Assembly: GCF_910592395.1 (NCBI RefSeq)
Contig: NC_088325.1
Span: 7,719,501-7,783,500 of the forward strand
Origin: Lineus longissimus
Lineage: Eukaryota; Nemertea; Pilidiophora; Heteronemertea; Lineidae
Reading direction: 5' to 3'
Length of the DNA stretch: 64,000 nt
The notes beneath the pieces are model-generated. The model ran no database searches. It was not told where the DNA came from and was given only the letters and a program-made list of their open reading frames with translations. The translations under genes were made by a program, and so were the position numbers. Each line of letters starts with the position of its first letter. The first letter of the stretch is position 1. This document shows positions 34,710-45,321 of this stretch, piece by piece.

Positions 34710-36337
34710 GACCGGCTACCATGGATGAGATCAAAAGACTGGTATTGTCCTTGCCGGCTAAAAGCTGCACGATTGATCCAGTGCCAACCTGGTTGTTAAA
34801 GAAATGCCTGGACGCTTTGCTGCCTGCCATCACGCATATAGTAAACAAGTCTCTTGAGTGTGGCCAGGTATCATCAAACCTAAAGTGTGCAATGGTCAAA
34901 CCACTGTTGAAGAAGCCTTCCTTGGACAAGAATGTGCTCAGCAACTACCGCCCGGTTTCCAACCTGGCCTACCTTTCAAAACTCATTGAAAGGATTGTTG
35001 CGTCACGGCTAAATGAACACATGTCACGCTATAATATGCTCGATGTGAACCAGTCAGCATATCGAAAAGGACATAGCACTGAGACTGTACTTTTGAAGGT
35101 GTGCAATGATATCCTCAAGGCCATGGATGTAGGGAATGAGGGTGCTCTTGTTCTGCTCGACTTGTCATCGGCCTTTGATACTGTCGACCACCACATCCTC
35201 ATCAGTAGACTGTCGAGCCGCATTGGCCTTTCCGGAAAAGCTTTGGAGTGGTTCTCCTCCTACCTCACTGGACGGGAACAGTGTGTGGTGGTCGATGGGT
35301 CAAAGTCGGCTTGGTCCCCTCTTTCCTATGGTGTGCCTCAAGGATCTGTGTTAGGGCCTATACTTTTCACTGTGTATACTCTACCCCTTGGGGATATCAT
35401 GCGGTCGTGGGAAGTGCCTTTTCAACTTTATGCTGACGATAACCAGCTCATGAACTTTTTTCCTTGTGGCTCAGGAGATGAGAGAGATATTGCGATCTCG
35501 AATACAGAGCAGTGCATTGCCAGCATAGAGAAGTGGCTGGTTGTGAACAAACTTTCCTTGAATGCCCCAAAGACAGACATGCTGAACTTTGTTTCGTCGC
35601 GCAGGACTGGTTCTGTGGAAGGTATCAATGTGGGACAGCAATGGGTTGCAAAGTCAAACAGTGTTCGGGATCTCGGGGTGTGGCTGGATGAGGGCATGAC
35701 AATGCAGGAGCAAATTAAGGCGATTTGCAAGAATGTAAATGCTGCCTTGTATAAGATAAGCCGAATTAAAAAATTTCTCGACACAAGTAGCATCGAGAGG
35801 CTTATCCATGCCTTTGTCATGTCACGCCTTGACTCCAATAATGGGATTCTCTACGGTCTCCCTGACAAGGCGCTGGCTCCCCTCCAGAGACTCCAGAACC
35901 GGGCAGCCAGGATCTTGACCGGGACGAGAAAGTATGACCACATCTCACCGGTTCTTAGGTCTCTTCACTGGCTCCCGGTGAAGCAGCGTGTCATTTTCAA
36001 GGTCCTCCTGATGTGTTTCAAGGTGGTCCGGGGTTATGCACCTGCATACCTGAGCCTCAAACATGTTGAGAGGCAGCGTGTCACCAGGTCATCTAATGAC
36101 ACGTCATTGGCGTGTATGCGGATAAAGACAAGATTCGGTGACCGCTGCTTCTCATCATGTGGTCCCCGGTTGTGGAATGCCCTACCGGAGCACATCAGGG
36201 GGGCGGACGCGCTGCTTGCTTTTAAACGACTCCTAAAATCCTGGCTGTTCGAGGAAGCATCTGTTGGTGGGGAGGTAGCGCCTTGAGCAGGTTTACCTGG
36301 AGTTTGGCGCTCTATAAGACATTGTTGATTGATTGAT
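34710..36337 (+). mobile_element. CR1/L2-group LINE, 5'-truncated
   Basis: A plus-strand element lacking the endonuclease and ORF1. It consists of the RT-bearing part of ORF2, a short 3' UTR (TTTGGCGCTCTATAAGACAT) and the tail TTGATTGATTGATT, the short simple-repeat 3' end typical of CR1/L2 elements instead of poly(A). The 5' break lies at the end of the 12-bp array. Confidence 0.85.
34721..36286 (+). CDS. CR1/L2 reverse transcriptase, intact 521-residue partial ORF2
   Basis: Open from MDEIKRLVLSLPAKSCTIDP to a stop at 36286. Motifs in order are PVPTWLLKKCLDALLP, KPLLKKPSLDKN with NYRPVSNLAYLSKLIERIV (fingers), QSAYRKGHSTETVLL, VLLDLSSAFDTVDH (palm A), YGVPQGSVLGPILFTVY and FQLYADDNQL (catalytic YADD-type box, residues about 235-245). 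Next come KTDMLNF, VRDLGVWLDEGMTM and the C-terminal block LQRLQNRAARILTG, HWLPVKQRVIFKVLL and PRLWNALPEHIRGA. The start codon is simply the first ATG after the truncation, so the protein lacks the endonuclease. The unbroken frame indicates a fairly young copy. Confidence 0.9.
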   Translation: MDEIKRLVLSLPAKSCTIDPVPTWLLKKCLDALLPAITHIVNKSLECGQVSSNLKCAMVKPLLKKPSLDKNVLSNYRPVSNLAYLSKLIERIVASRLNEHMSRYNMLDVNQSAYRKGHSTETVLLKVCNDILKAMDVGNEGALVLLDLSSAFDTVDHHILISRLSSRIGLSGKALEWFSSYLTGREQCVVVDGSKSAWSPLSYGVPQGSVLGPILFTVYTLPLGDIMRSWEVPFQLYADDNQLMNFFPCGSGDERDIAISNTEQCIASIEKWLVVNKLSLNAPKTDMLNFVSSRRTGSVEGINVGQQWVAKSNSVRDLGVWLDEGMTMQEQIKAICKNVNAALYKISRIKKFLDTSSIERLIHAFVMSRLDSNNGILYGLPDKALAPLQRLQNRAARILTGTRKYDHISPVLRSLHWLPVKQRVIFKVLLMCFKVVRGYAPAYLSLKHVERQRVTRSSNDTSLACMRIKTRFGDRCFSSCGPRLWNALPEHIRGADALLAFKRLLKSWLFEEASVGGEVAP

Positions 36338-37720
36338 TCCATGTCAATTTTGGGCATTTTGTAACCGTAAGACCTAGGCACTTTGTTGACGCTGCTAAAT
36401 TAGGAGTAGCCCAAGGGGAACTCAGAAACCAAAAATCAGCTCGATCCGACCTACATTCGGCGAATGAGGTCATCGGGAAGTTTAAACTTCTTTCCTTTAT
36501 ACCTCGGTCCACAGAGGAAATATTGTTTTCAAATCTGGCCGAATATTTTTTAATAATTTTTCATTTTGACTTGTAATGGAATTAGTTTAGTTTTCACCGC
36601 CAGTTGGCGCTACAGGCACATTTGACAGATTTTTTGACGATTCAAAAGCCCGGGTTATGACGTATAGTTGCGCAGTTGTATTCTGCGCATTGAATTGGCC
36701 AGGGAAGCAGGCTATATTTCAGCATACCCACTGTGACCAGTCTAAAGATGGAAGATTGATTTTGCAACAAGTAACCAATTTTCTGCTAAAAAGTAGTCAA
36801 GTAGGCGATATTATCACTAGTTGATTTCAGTGGGTAGTCATAAGGTCTTAAGGGAATACTTTCAGAAATTAGTTCTTGAAAATTTGGCCACAATTCTGTG
36901 AAAACGATATCGGAAGTGAACGCTCTGTTCGCGATGTATTTTGAAGTGGAGAATTCCCACAGTATGTGCAGTGAATCGGCATCATGAGTAAAAAGTAGAC
37001 GTTTTAAGCAACACAATAATGTCACTCCCATAAAAATTGATTGCAAATTGACGGAGCTACGGCATTCTGTTCGGCAATTGGCAGCGCTGATAAAATACAT
37101 TGCATGCTAATGCATGCCAGATGGCACACTTTAAAAAGCGCTCATTGGACAATGTAGGGAATCACCAGAAATGACGTCATCGCTGGTCTAAATCTTCTAT
37201 ATAATAATATGAGAAGGGGGACGAATAAAGTCACACTTAGAGGCGTTGGATCGCCTTGAAATTTTGCATGAATGGTGGTGACATCTTACCCTGATGCAAC
37301 GTCTTGGTTTTATTCAAATATTTACTTCAGCGGAGCAGTAATGAGGGATTTTTAATCGGACACTGTCAATTCTCCTTACCACTCACAGAAGCCAAGCCAT
37401 TGCTGTTAAGTTATGCAGGGCCTTAATCAATTACCTGCACTCCCTGTGGGGTGAATAACATTACCTTTTGAACAGCTGGCTGTAGGGGGATGATTGGAAC
37501 AGCCGGTATACCTGCTGACCTGCTGACCTGCTGAACCCAGATTAATGTTATTTTCAATCCACGATTGCAGGTCACCTGATTTTCGAGATTTCGCGGGAAA
37601 TTGTAAACAAACGCATGTGTGCAGTTCAAATGTAAACAAAAATATATTTTTGGTACTTTTGGTTGCTGGACTTGGGTTTTCCCGCAGTTAGGAGCTGGGG
37701 TCAAATTGGTGGTCTATTGT
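36338..37720. other. Intronic sequence, no gene seen
   Basis: The first part resumes the interrupted dispersed repeat (CATGTCAATTTTGGGCATTT). A minus-strand frame of 104 codons (36786-37100) and short frames at 37423-37704 have no recognisable motif. CTGACCTGCTGACCTGCTGA at 37513 is a small tandem of 9 bp. Confidence 0.35.
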
Positions 37721-37721
37721 T

Positions 37722-38140
37722 TATGGGTGCTGTTTTAGTCCGAGGTAGCCCTTGATTATGAAGGGATTTTCAAATTAAGGTGACCATGGTCTTTTTATGT
37801 GCTCACCACTGCTCTCAATACTTGATGTATCTGAAGAGGCGTGCAGAACCTGACATGGCCTTACCAAGGAGCTGGTCACGGTGCTGAACTTCTAGCTTGC
37901 CTGTCTGGGTTCTCCTTCTTCTCTGTATAAAAGGGGGCATATTGCTGACTAAGGAACAAGGCATATTGACATTGCCTCATCATCTCTATCGGACCAATTG
38001 ATATACTTTTATATGCACCCATACATCACGCCATTGCAGGGTCCGAGTCTGTGGACAATTGGTTTGATTAATTTGTCTCTTCGATATTGCTCCTTTATTG
38101 CATTAGATTTTCATCGCAATTCAATCTATTCACGATATAG
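37722..38140 (+). repeat. Dispersed repeat with TATA-like box, copy A
   Basis: From ATTGTTTATGGGTGCTGTT to about TTCATCGCAATTCAATCTAT. It shares long blocks in the same orientation with 43481-44010: TCAATACTTGATGTATCTGA, TATAAAAGGGG followed by CATATTGCT, GACATTGCCTCATCATCTCT, TGGACAATTGG and TTTGTCTCTTCGATAT. A TATA-like box about mid-unit would fit a solo LTR or another promoter-bearing repeat. No LTR ends are certain. Confidence 0.6.
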
Positions 38141-39716
38141 CCAATTTGAACCTGTCTGCGCCAAGGATAGATTGGTTCCCGATCGACTCACTAGGGATAC
38201 GCAGTAGAGCACTATGTCATGAAAAACAACCCTTTGTATTGTAAATTCCAATCACCTGCAGGACAGGTCAATTTCTCTCAATAAAATTAATTTTGTTGAC
38301 TCCTGTAATCTCTACCTTATTAAAAAAAAAGACAGTGGTGTTAGTCCCAAACTGGTCATTTCTATTTATTTTGACCTCTGTTAAATCAGGATACCTCTCA
38401 ATTACAGACAGTATTTTGTATCCTTGTGCTGTACAACCCAGCCTGGACATACCACAGTTTTCCATGGAGAAGTCTCATCCTCTCTGACACTTCTTTTCTG
38501 TAAAGCTACCGATACAACATACTGAACTAGGGATATCTTCCGTTGCCTCCTGTAATATTACATACAATGGCTGATTAGTTCAATCATATTTCATCCAGCT
38601 GGCAGCTCTGCATTGGAAATTTTAGTGGTATAACGTGTTCTCTTGACCTTCAAACAGTAGTATAAAGCCGATATTTACTACTTTACGCCCTCAGTCCTAT
38701 GTTATTAGGTCATCCACCTGAGCACCAGGCCCTTGGGCCTCTTGTTATCATTCCGACCCATAACTCCAGAAGCACTTGTGTCAGGGAGCTGATATTTCTG
38801 TGGTATGATCGCCTAGGGTAAGGGAGGTGCTGTTTAATTTTCTGGCCCCACCTGATATCCAATATGTCCCCAGGCCGCCATCTTGTTATGTATTAATCAT
38901 GAATTAATCAAAAATGGGCTTGCCAGATGCTGTTGGTTGAAGACCGAAGACCTTTCTCCACATTTGGATTTCATGCCGCGTAAACGCCGATATGCAAAAG
39001 GCATTATCATCATCGTTATGCCCCAACTCAACTGGTTTCCGTGTCTGCCGACGCTGCAACCTATTCCGGACTATAACTCAAGAACTGGTGGCCAGATTGA
39101 TCTGTAATTTTTATAGTGAATTAGGGTGGGTGGGGAGGTTCACTATCGATTTTGCTCGCGCTCCGAAATTCAATATGGCCAGCAAGAGGCCATCTTTCCT
39201 TTACACCCCACAACTTCAAAAGCAGTTTAGTGACAGGCCTTTGGACACTGGTGCCCACGGAGCGGGGGCATACATAGCGATTCGCCTCGATCGCGTTATA
39301 TCTAGTTTGGTGAGATTTCGTTAAAATGACCAACTTAAACTGTTGTTTTTCTGGCTTTATAAGGTCTGAACCAAAAAAAACATGTTTCAGTTGTCCATTA
39401 TGTGCTTCCAACTGGCTAGTATTGGATAAAGTTATTGTGTACATGTTAGGCAACAGATTTGCGGAGAGTTTAAAAGGAGGCAACTTTGCCCACATTTGCC
39501 CCCTATTGGGCTTGTATGGATCACTACTATAATGCACGTATATGTGTAATAGTTTGTAATCTAACTCCTTCGTCAGTTTAGATCTGATGACAACAAAATT
39601 TCTGGAGGAAGTCGAGATTGATACAGAGTATGTCTTGGCGGGCTTTAATTTTGAAATTCTGGAACGATTATGGAGAATTGCAATATTTGTAGTTCCTTCC
39701 ATTGTCATCATCTTAA
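38141..39716. other. Intronic dispersed repeats, no gene
   Basis: At 38717-38750 lies a repeat terminus CACCTGAGCACCAGGCCC followed by TTGGGCCTCTTGTT. At 38750-39310 are pieces of the class seen at 33954 (ATAACTCAAGAACTGG, CAATATGGCCAGCAAG). The rest, to the TTAA of piggyBac, has no recognised feature. Confidence 0.4.
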
Positions 39717-41993
39717 CCACTTAACTGTGCAGGACGAGATATCTCGTCATGCACGTGTGCACCGCTACTGGGTACGACGAGATATCTCGTCATACTGTTA
39801 TACCTTGTTTTCTAGTAGTCATATCAGTTCTATGCAATACCATGATCGTCAATGGGGATTCCCCGAAGTTCGTCGATGTTTAGTCTCAAGTTTTATTGAG
39901 GTGTGGCAGCACTGTCGGCGATTTCTCGGAAATGGCAGCACCAAAAAAGGTGAGGCGTGTTCTGGATGACAATCTTTTGGAACAGATACTCGATTCTGAC
40001 AATGAATTGTCCGATTATGTATCTTCTAACGATGATGATGAACCTTATGCCCAGAATGCTTCCGATTTAGATGCAACAAGTCAGAGTGGGGATGATATGC
40101 CTGACAATGCAAGCTCTGACAGTGGCAGTGATGGTAATATCGGGCATGTGTTAGGTGGTCGCCGTGGCAACCAAGTTCAAGCGCGGGTAATTCAAAATCA
40201 ACCTCCTTGGACAGAAAATGGACAGCGTCGTGACAGGTTTCAGTTTACTGCTGTACCAGGGTTGAAGGCTAATGTTGCCGATAAGGATGATCCAGTGCAG
40301 TACTTTGAACTGTTTTTTGATGATGACATTTTAGCAGTTATTGTGGAGCAGACCAACCTCTATGCTGCACAGTTCATTGATGAGCACAGAGGTCAGGAGA
40401 AACGTAGGTCACGTTATAAACAATGGCAGGACACAAACTCTGATGAAATACGGGTTTTACTGGCTCTCCTTTTTCTACAAGGGATTATTCAGAAGCCAGA
40501 TAACCAGATGTACTTCAGCAAGCGGCAATCCATTGCAACGCCATTCTTCAGCGATATAATGCCATGTGATCGCTTCCTTCTGTTGTGCAAATTTTTACAC
40601 TTTGCAGACAACACCATGATGGATCCTGGCATTCCAAATGTGTCCAGGAAGCTCTACAAGCTGTACCCTATCCTAAACCATCTGCGCCAGAAATTCAAGT
40701 CTGTGTACCAGCCAGAGCAGGAGATTGCAATAGATGAATCGCTCATGATGTGGAAAGGCCGCCTTGGCTGGAAACAGTACATTCCATCAAAGCGAGCACG
40801 CTTTGGCATCAAGTCCTACGAGTTGTGCGAATCCCAATCTGGCTATATTTGGGATTTCTTCATCTACACCGGGCAAGACCCCGAATACCGTGCTGAGTAC
40901 CGTGATAACCCATCAATGGGAGCCAAGGTCATCCTCTCGCTTGCACATCCTCTCCTCGATCAAGGATATGGGATAAACATGGACAACTTCTTCAGTTCTC
41001 CAGTCCTGTTTGACTTCCTGTGTCAGCATGAAACAGATGCTGTAGGTACAATCAGATCCAACAGAAAAGGCCTACCTGTCCAGATGAAGCAGAAGCGGTT
41101 GAAAAAGGGGGAAAGTTGTGAATACTACCGTGGTAAGTTGATGGCTCTCAAATGGAGAGATAAGAAAGATGTCCATATGCTCTCCACTTACCACAATGGT
41201 ACCAAAGTAGATGTTAGACAGAGAGGGGATAAGGTGGTGTCGAAACCCCAAGTCTGCCTTGACTACAACGATACAATGGGTGGCGTTGACTTGAGTGATG
41301 CCTATCTGGTGTGCTATCCCTCAGCCAGGAAGAGGCTCAAAAAGTACTACCAGAAGCAATTCAGACATCTAGTAGACATGTCTGCTCTCAACGCCTACTT
41401 GCTGTACAAGAAACAGGGGGAAAGATGGACAGGCTGACCTTTCAGTTGGATCTGATTGAGGGCATTCTGGCAAAGTACAAGCAAGGGGCACCTGCCAAGC
41501 CTAGACGAGGTAGACCTCCTCATGGTGAAATGCCGCAGCGACTAAGTGAGCGTCACTTCCCCAGTCACATTCCTCCCACTCCCAAGAAAGACAAACCTAC
41601 ACGTAGGTGTGTTGTTTGTCAATCTAGGAAGAAGAGGAAGGAGTCAAGTTACTACTGCAGAAAGTGTGACAAAGCCTTGTGTGCTGCCCCTTGCTTTGAG
41701 CTTTACCACACTTTGGTGAGGTACAACACTGACATTCTGCCGAATCCAGCGGATGAATCGGATGGGTCAGGTGACATGGATGTGTCAGATCAGGATGACT
41801 AGACAGGCTAGATAGATTACAGATTGAACTGTGTGTTACTGAGTTACTGTTACTGTTACTGTTGAAATTACAATGCATTGTGTTACAATGCACTGTGTGA
41901 ATAAAACATACTTACTAAAAAAATGGTATTTTTCGCCAAATTAATCCCCCACTGGGGGTGGGTTAACGGAAAAAAAATTCCATAGTTAAGTGG
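39717..41993 (+). mobile_element. piggyBac transposon with TTAA target duplication
   Basis: A 2,277-bp element flanked by TTAA at 39713-39716 and 41994-41997. Termini are inverted: CCACTTAACTGTG on the left, and the reverse complement of the right end reads CCACTTAACTATG. Two subterminal copies of the palindrome ACGAGATATCTCGTCAT lie at about 39734 and 39778 on the left side only. A single gene fills most of the interior, and AATAAA follows it at about 41900. The structure is complete, so the element may have been mobile until the frameshift in its transposase. Confidence 0.92.
39932..41802 (+). pseudogene. piggyBac transposase, one frameshift from intact
   Basis: Starts MAAPKKVRRVLDDNLLEQIL. 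It has an acidic N-terminus (residues 15-80) and then the DDE_Tnp_1_7 domain with FELFFDDDILAVIVEQTNLY. The catalytic aspartates lie in the boxes EIAIDESLMMWKGRLGWKQY, GYGINMDNFFSSP and CLDYNDTMGGVDLSD. A run of five G near 41417 shifts the frame: the first frame stops at 41437, while the +1 frame continues as GGKMDRLTFQLDLIEGILA to 41802. That tail holds the expected cysteine-rich domain (RRCVVCQSRKKRKESSYYC, RKCDKALCAAPCFELYH), so the shift is a real lesion or a sequencing error. All three catalytic residues and the zinc-binding tail are present. An upstream in-frame start is not needed. Confidence 0.92.
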
Positions 41994-41997
41994 TTAA

Positions 41998-43043
41998 AGT
42001 GATACTATGATGTGATTTACAACTTTGCGGAAATACATCCCTTTTAATTGTTGATCACAAATGTAAAGTTCAAATTTTCCATTTTTGATTAGATTTATTA
42101 TAAAATCGCTGTTTTAATCACGTCAGACTGGCCAACTGCCGAAGACGTTTTGAAAAACCCGCACTAAGTCAAGTGACCTCATGACGTCACAACATGAACA
42201 AGTCAAACCGTCGAATATTTTCCTATTCGCTCTAGCAAGAAGCTTTATCCGCAGTAGTTTGCGTACGCTCAGGAAAATCTAATGAATATTAAATGAGGTC
42301 TAAAAATAGTTTTAGGAATACCATTATCATGACGTCAGCGATGGAATTTCCTGGTTGGACTTAGGAAATTTATGATGAAATGACTAGGACTGTGGACTTG
42401 GGGGGAAGGGGCTGTCCCTTCCCTTACTTCGTTACTTCGAGATTTTTTCCAAATGTGCTGGACGACCCCAACAGCAGACGAATTTGGAGTTGGTTCTCGA
42501 AGTTGTGTTCCGGCGGAGCATCAGTAGGAGAAGATGAACCACCGGCTGGTGACCTCTTGACTCGCACTTCATGGTGACGGCCCGGTTCTTTGATAGGGTC
42601 AGGCCAGCGGAAAACCCCAACACCTTCAGTTTTGCTGGTGTTGCCGCAAAACATCGCAGCACAACGCCACCCGTCAACCCTTTTCTTCTTCTTCTCCATA
42701 ATCTTCAGTTCTAATCGTGTATATATTGTGTAAGGACAGGATGGAATGTCAATGGTCAATGGCAGTTGTAAATGAACGAATGAGATTTTTTTTTTCGCGG
42801 GAATGTAAACCACCGCGACCGCGAAAATGTTCATTCTGTGACGTCATCAACGAAAACGTCGTCGGCGTAGCGCGATTTCAACGGCATCGAAGCGAGCCGA
42901 CCGGGCGGGATTAAAACCATCAATTTCTAGAAAATGTGCATTTCGATCGAAAACCGTACCGATTTATGAGAAAGTGACGTAGTATAGTCATTTGTCAAAA
43001 ACAGCTAAAATATTATATGGTGAAATTTGACACGAGTTACCCT
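41998..43043 (-). mobile_element. Possible Kolobok-like element remnant carrying a THAP exon
   Basis: Bounded by TTAA at 41994-41997 (shared with piggyBac) and TTAA at 43044-43047. The left end reads AGTGATACTATGATG and the reverse complement of the right end AGGGTAACTCGTG, an imperfect inverted match. A THAP-like finger is encoded inside on the minus strand. TTAA targets plus THAP domains are features of Kolobok transposons, so I infer a decayed non-autonomous copy. No transposase catalytic domain is present. Confidence 0.4.
42424..42699 (-). pseudogene. THAP-type zinc finger remnant
   Basis: Minus-strand frame starting MEKKKKRVDGWRCAAMFCGN at 42699, then EGVGVFRWPDPIKEP. The C-x4-C spacing at the N-terminus, followed by a phenylalanine-rich strand and a proline after it, matches the start of THAP DNA-binding domains. 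The second half (SSPTDAPPEHNFEN) resembles the usual PTD...CSEHFE segment but lacks the second cysteine, so the zinc site is incomplete. The frame ends at 42424 without further domains. Confidence 0.45.
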
Positions 43044-43047
43044 TTAA

Positions 43048-43480
43048 GGAAGATTGTCAAAAGTCAACAGGTGTTCTCATTAGCATATGGGGGCACTTCA
43101 TGAGTCAACAGTGCGGAAATATACCAAAATAAAACCAAATTTTAAAAGAATTATCAGTGCAAATGGTTCAGGTACCTACATGAACTAATGCTATTTATTC
43201 TCTCAAGACATGTTAATTTCAGTTGGTTTATTCACTTTTTCAACTGGTCAGAGGGGTTGTTTCTAATATGCAACTTAATGCTAGCCTCTTTGCACACAAC
43301 AAGATGAGGGATCTACATGTATTGTGGCTTTGGCACGTTAAGCATACATATATATAGTCTATACACTAATCTATTTTGGGAGAGATTGAGAACCTATTCT
43401 TAATACTGCAGGTATCCCCGGGGTCCGATGGGGTGAAAACGTTTTGGTTGAGGGGATATTCCAAGGGAACCGATAGGGGC
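43048..43480. other. Intronic sequence, nothing recognised
   Basis: AT-rich, without open frames of note or repeats shared with the window. Confidence 0.4.
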
Positions 43481-44010
43481 ATTGTTTATGGGTGCTGTAA
43501 GCCAGAGCTAGCCCTTGTGAAGTTATTTTCAAATGAAAGTGACCATGGTCTGTCGATGTGCTCTACCACAGCTTTCAATACTTGATGTATCTGAAGAGGC
43601 ACCCTTTAATAGCATGGCCTATCAAGGAGCTGCTTGCGGTGCTGAAACTCTAGCTTGCCTGTCGACTAAGTGCCTTGCCCGAGATCTTGCTGGGAGGAGC
43701 ACGCATTTTAAAGTTATAGTAGTGATATTGTTATATATTGGTTTCGAGCCATTGAGTAGCCGACATGATATGTGAAGGCCTATCTAAGTTCTCCTCTTTC
43801 TTCTCCATATAAAAAGGGGCCTATTGCTAACTTCACGTTGACATTGCCTCATCATCTCTATCAGACCAATTGATATACTTTTATATGCAAGCAACAGCAC
43901 ATGGTCCGAGTCTGTGGACAATTGGTTGGTTTAATTTGTCTCTTCGATATGGCCTCTTTGATATTGCATTAGATTTCATTGCAGTTCAATCTTTCGTCCC
44001 ATGCAATTCA
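43481..44010 (+). repeat. Dispersed repeat with TATA-like box, copy B
   Basis: Second copy of the unit at 37722-38140, same orientation, 5.76 kb downstream. It carries an extra stretch of about 90 bp in the middle (43670-43790). The TATA-like box here reads ATATAAAAAGGGGCC. Confidence 0.6.
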
Positions 44011-44569
44011 AGGTATAGCATGCACCATGGGTATAATGCTAGTACTTACAGTATCTCTTCAGGAAATACTTGAAATAGACAATGAGTAGCATTCATTTTC
44101 AATGTTTTTAAGGTTAATCTATTAAGAAATATTTGTTAAAAACACTACCAGCACACTACACACTTCAAGCACAATGTGTACACCAAAATATTACTTGGCT
44201 GGAAAAAAAGCTTAAATATTCTGTAAAGCCCTGTCAGTCAAGAACTATTGTTGCATTGGTGGGTAATCTCCCGATTAGGGGTTTACATGCTGATGGAGAG
44301 TTTCCTGCCATACATGCACGCCAAGACTAGTGACATTGCCTACAGCACAAAAATGTCACCGCCGTTCATACCTGGTTGAGGAGAAATTACTCTAAAATAG
44401 AGTTTTGGTCCCTTTAACATGCTCTTCCTGAAGCAATTTGTGGTGCAACCTCTCAATCGGGAAATTTCCCATAAATATCGAGATTGGAAGGTCATTCACA
44501 TCAAAAACTGATATCAAACTGGCTAAAAAAAATTTATTTCAGATGTCTGTTTATGTTCAGACTTTTTGG

Positions 44570-45297
44570 CTCATCGTAGGGGAGTCTATTATAACCCCGC
44601 TGTGTCCGTCGTCGTCGTCGTAGTCTGTATCCTGTTTCAAAAACAGTGGCATGTTTCCTAATTGCATGAACTTGAAACTTTAAACACAGGACCCCCAGGT
44701 CGTGTGACTTCTGACAATGAATTCCGGTCCGATCTGATTCTTGACTTTGCCACCAGGGGGCCAGAAGTGGAAAACAAAAAGTGTGATACCTCTCTTATGA
44801 GTGACTGGTTTTCGATAAAGTTTTTATGGTAGGTTATTTTTATGGTAGGTTATCCTAGCAAGGATACATCACATATCGTACGGGTTTTTGATTTGACCTA
44901 ATTTTTAAGGTCACGGGTCAAATGGTATCAATTGGCCATTCGAGTGTAACTATGGCACGTTTCTTAACCGCTAAAGCTATGTACTTGAAATTTGGTACAC
45001 ATGTCTCCCTACGTCATGTAACCTTGGACACGGAATTTCGATTTGATCTGATTCTCGACTTGGCCACCAGGAGACCAATCTAAAAAATCTGAAAAGGGCA
45101 ATATTGTGCTTATTAGTGACTTGTTTTCGATGATATTTTTATGGTAGGTACTCCAAGCAAGGATACATCACATATCGTACCAACTTTGGTTTGACCTATA
45201 TATACTATACATGTACAATGTTTCTTAACCAGGATGAATTCCTAACCACCAAATACCTAGACTGTGAGCACAATGGCCCTTGGCTGTTTCATTCAAA
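44570..45297 (+). repeat. GGCTCA...TTTCATT dispersed repeat next to the NAA50 acceptor
   Basis: Starts GGCTCATCGTAGGGGAGTCT, then a (GTC)n stretch and about two internal units with GGCACGTTTCTTAACCGC and GGCCACCAGG. It ends TGAGCACAATGGCCCTTGG and CTGTTTCATT. Same family as 5507-6957. It lies in the NAA50 intron, and its right end is about 25 bases from the last exon. Confidence 0.7.
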
Positions 45298-45321
45298 TCA
45301 TTCGATGCATTCATCTTTCAG

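Larger units (their letters stand above)
15546..45321 (+). other. NAA50 intron, about 29.8 kb, transposon-filled
   Basis: Bounded by the donor GTGAGT at 15546 and an acceptor with a short pyrimidine-rich tract (CATTCATCTTTCAG) ending at 45321, in matching phase. The intron contains the gypsy, CR1/L2, piggyBac and Kolobok-like elements and several dispersed repeats listed separately. The copy of the GGCTCA...TTTCATT repeat at 44570-45297 ends only about 25 bases before the acceptor, so it supplies or borders the branch-point region. Whether other exons of this or other genes lie inside the interval cannot be excluded. Confidence 0.75.
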
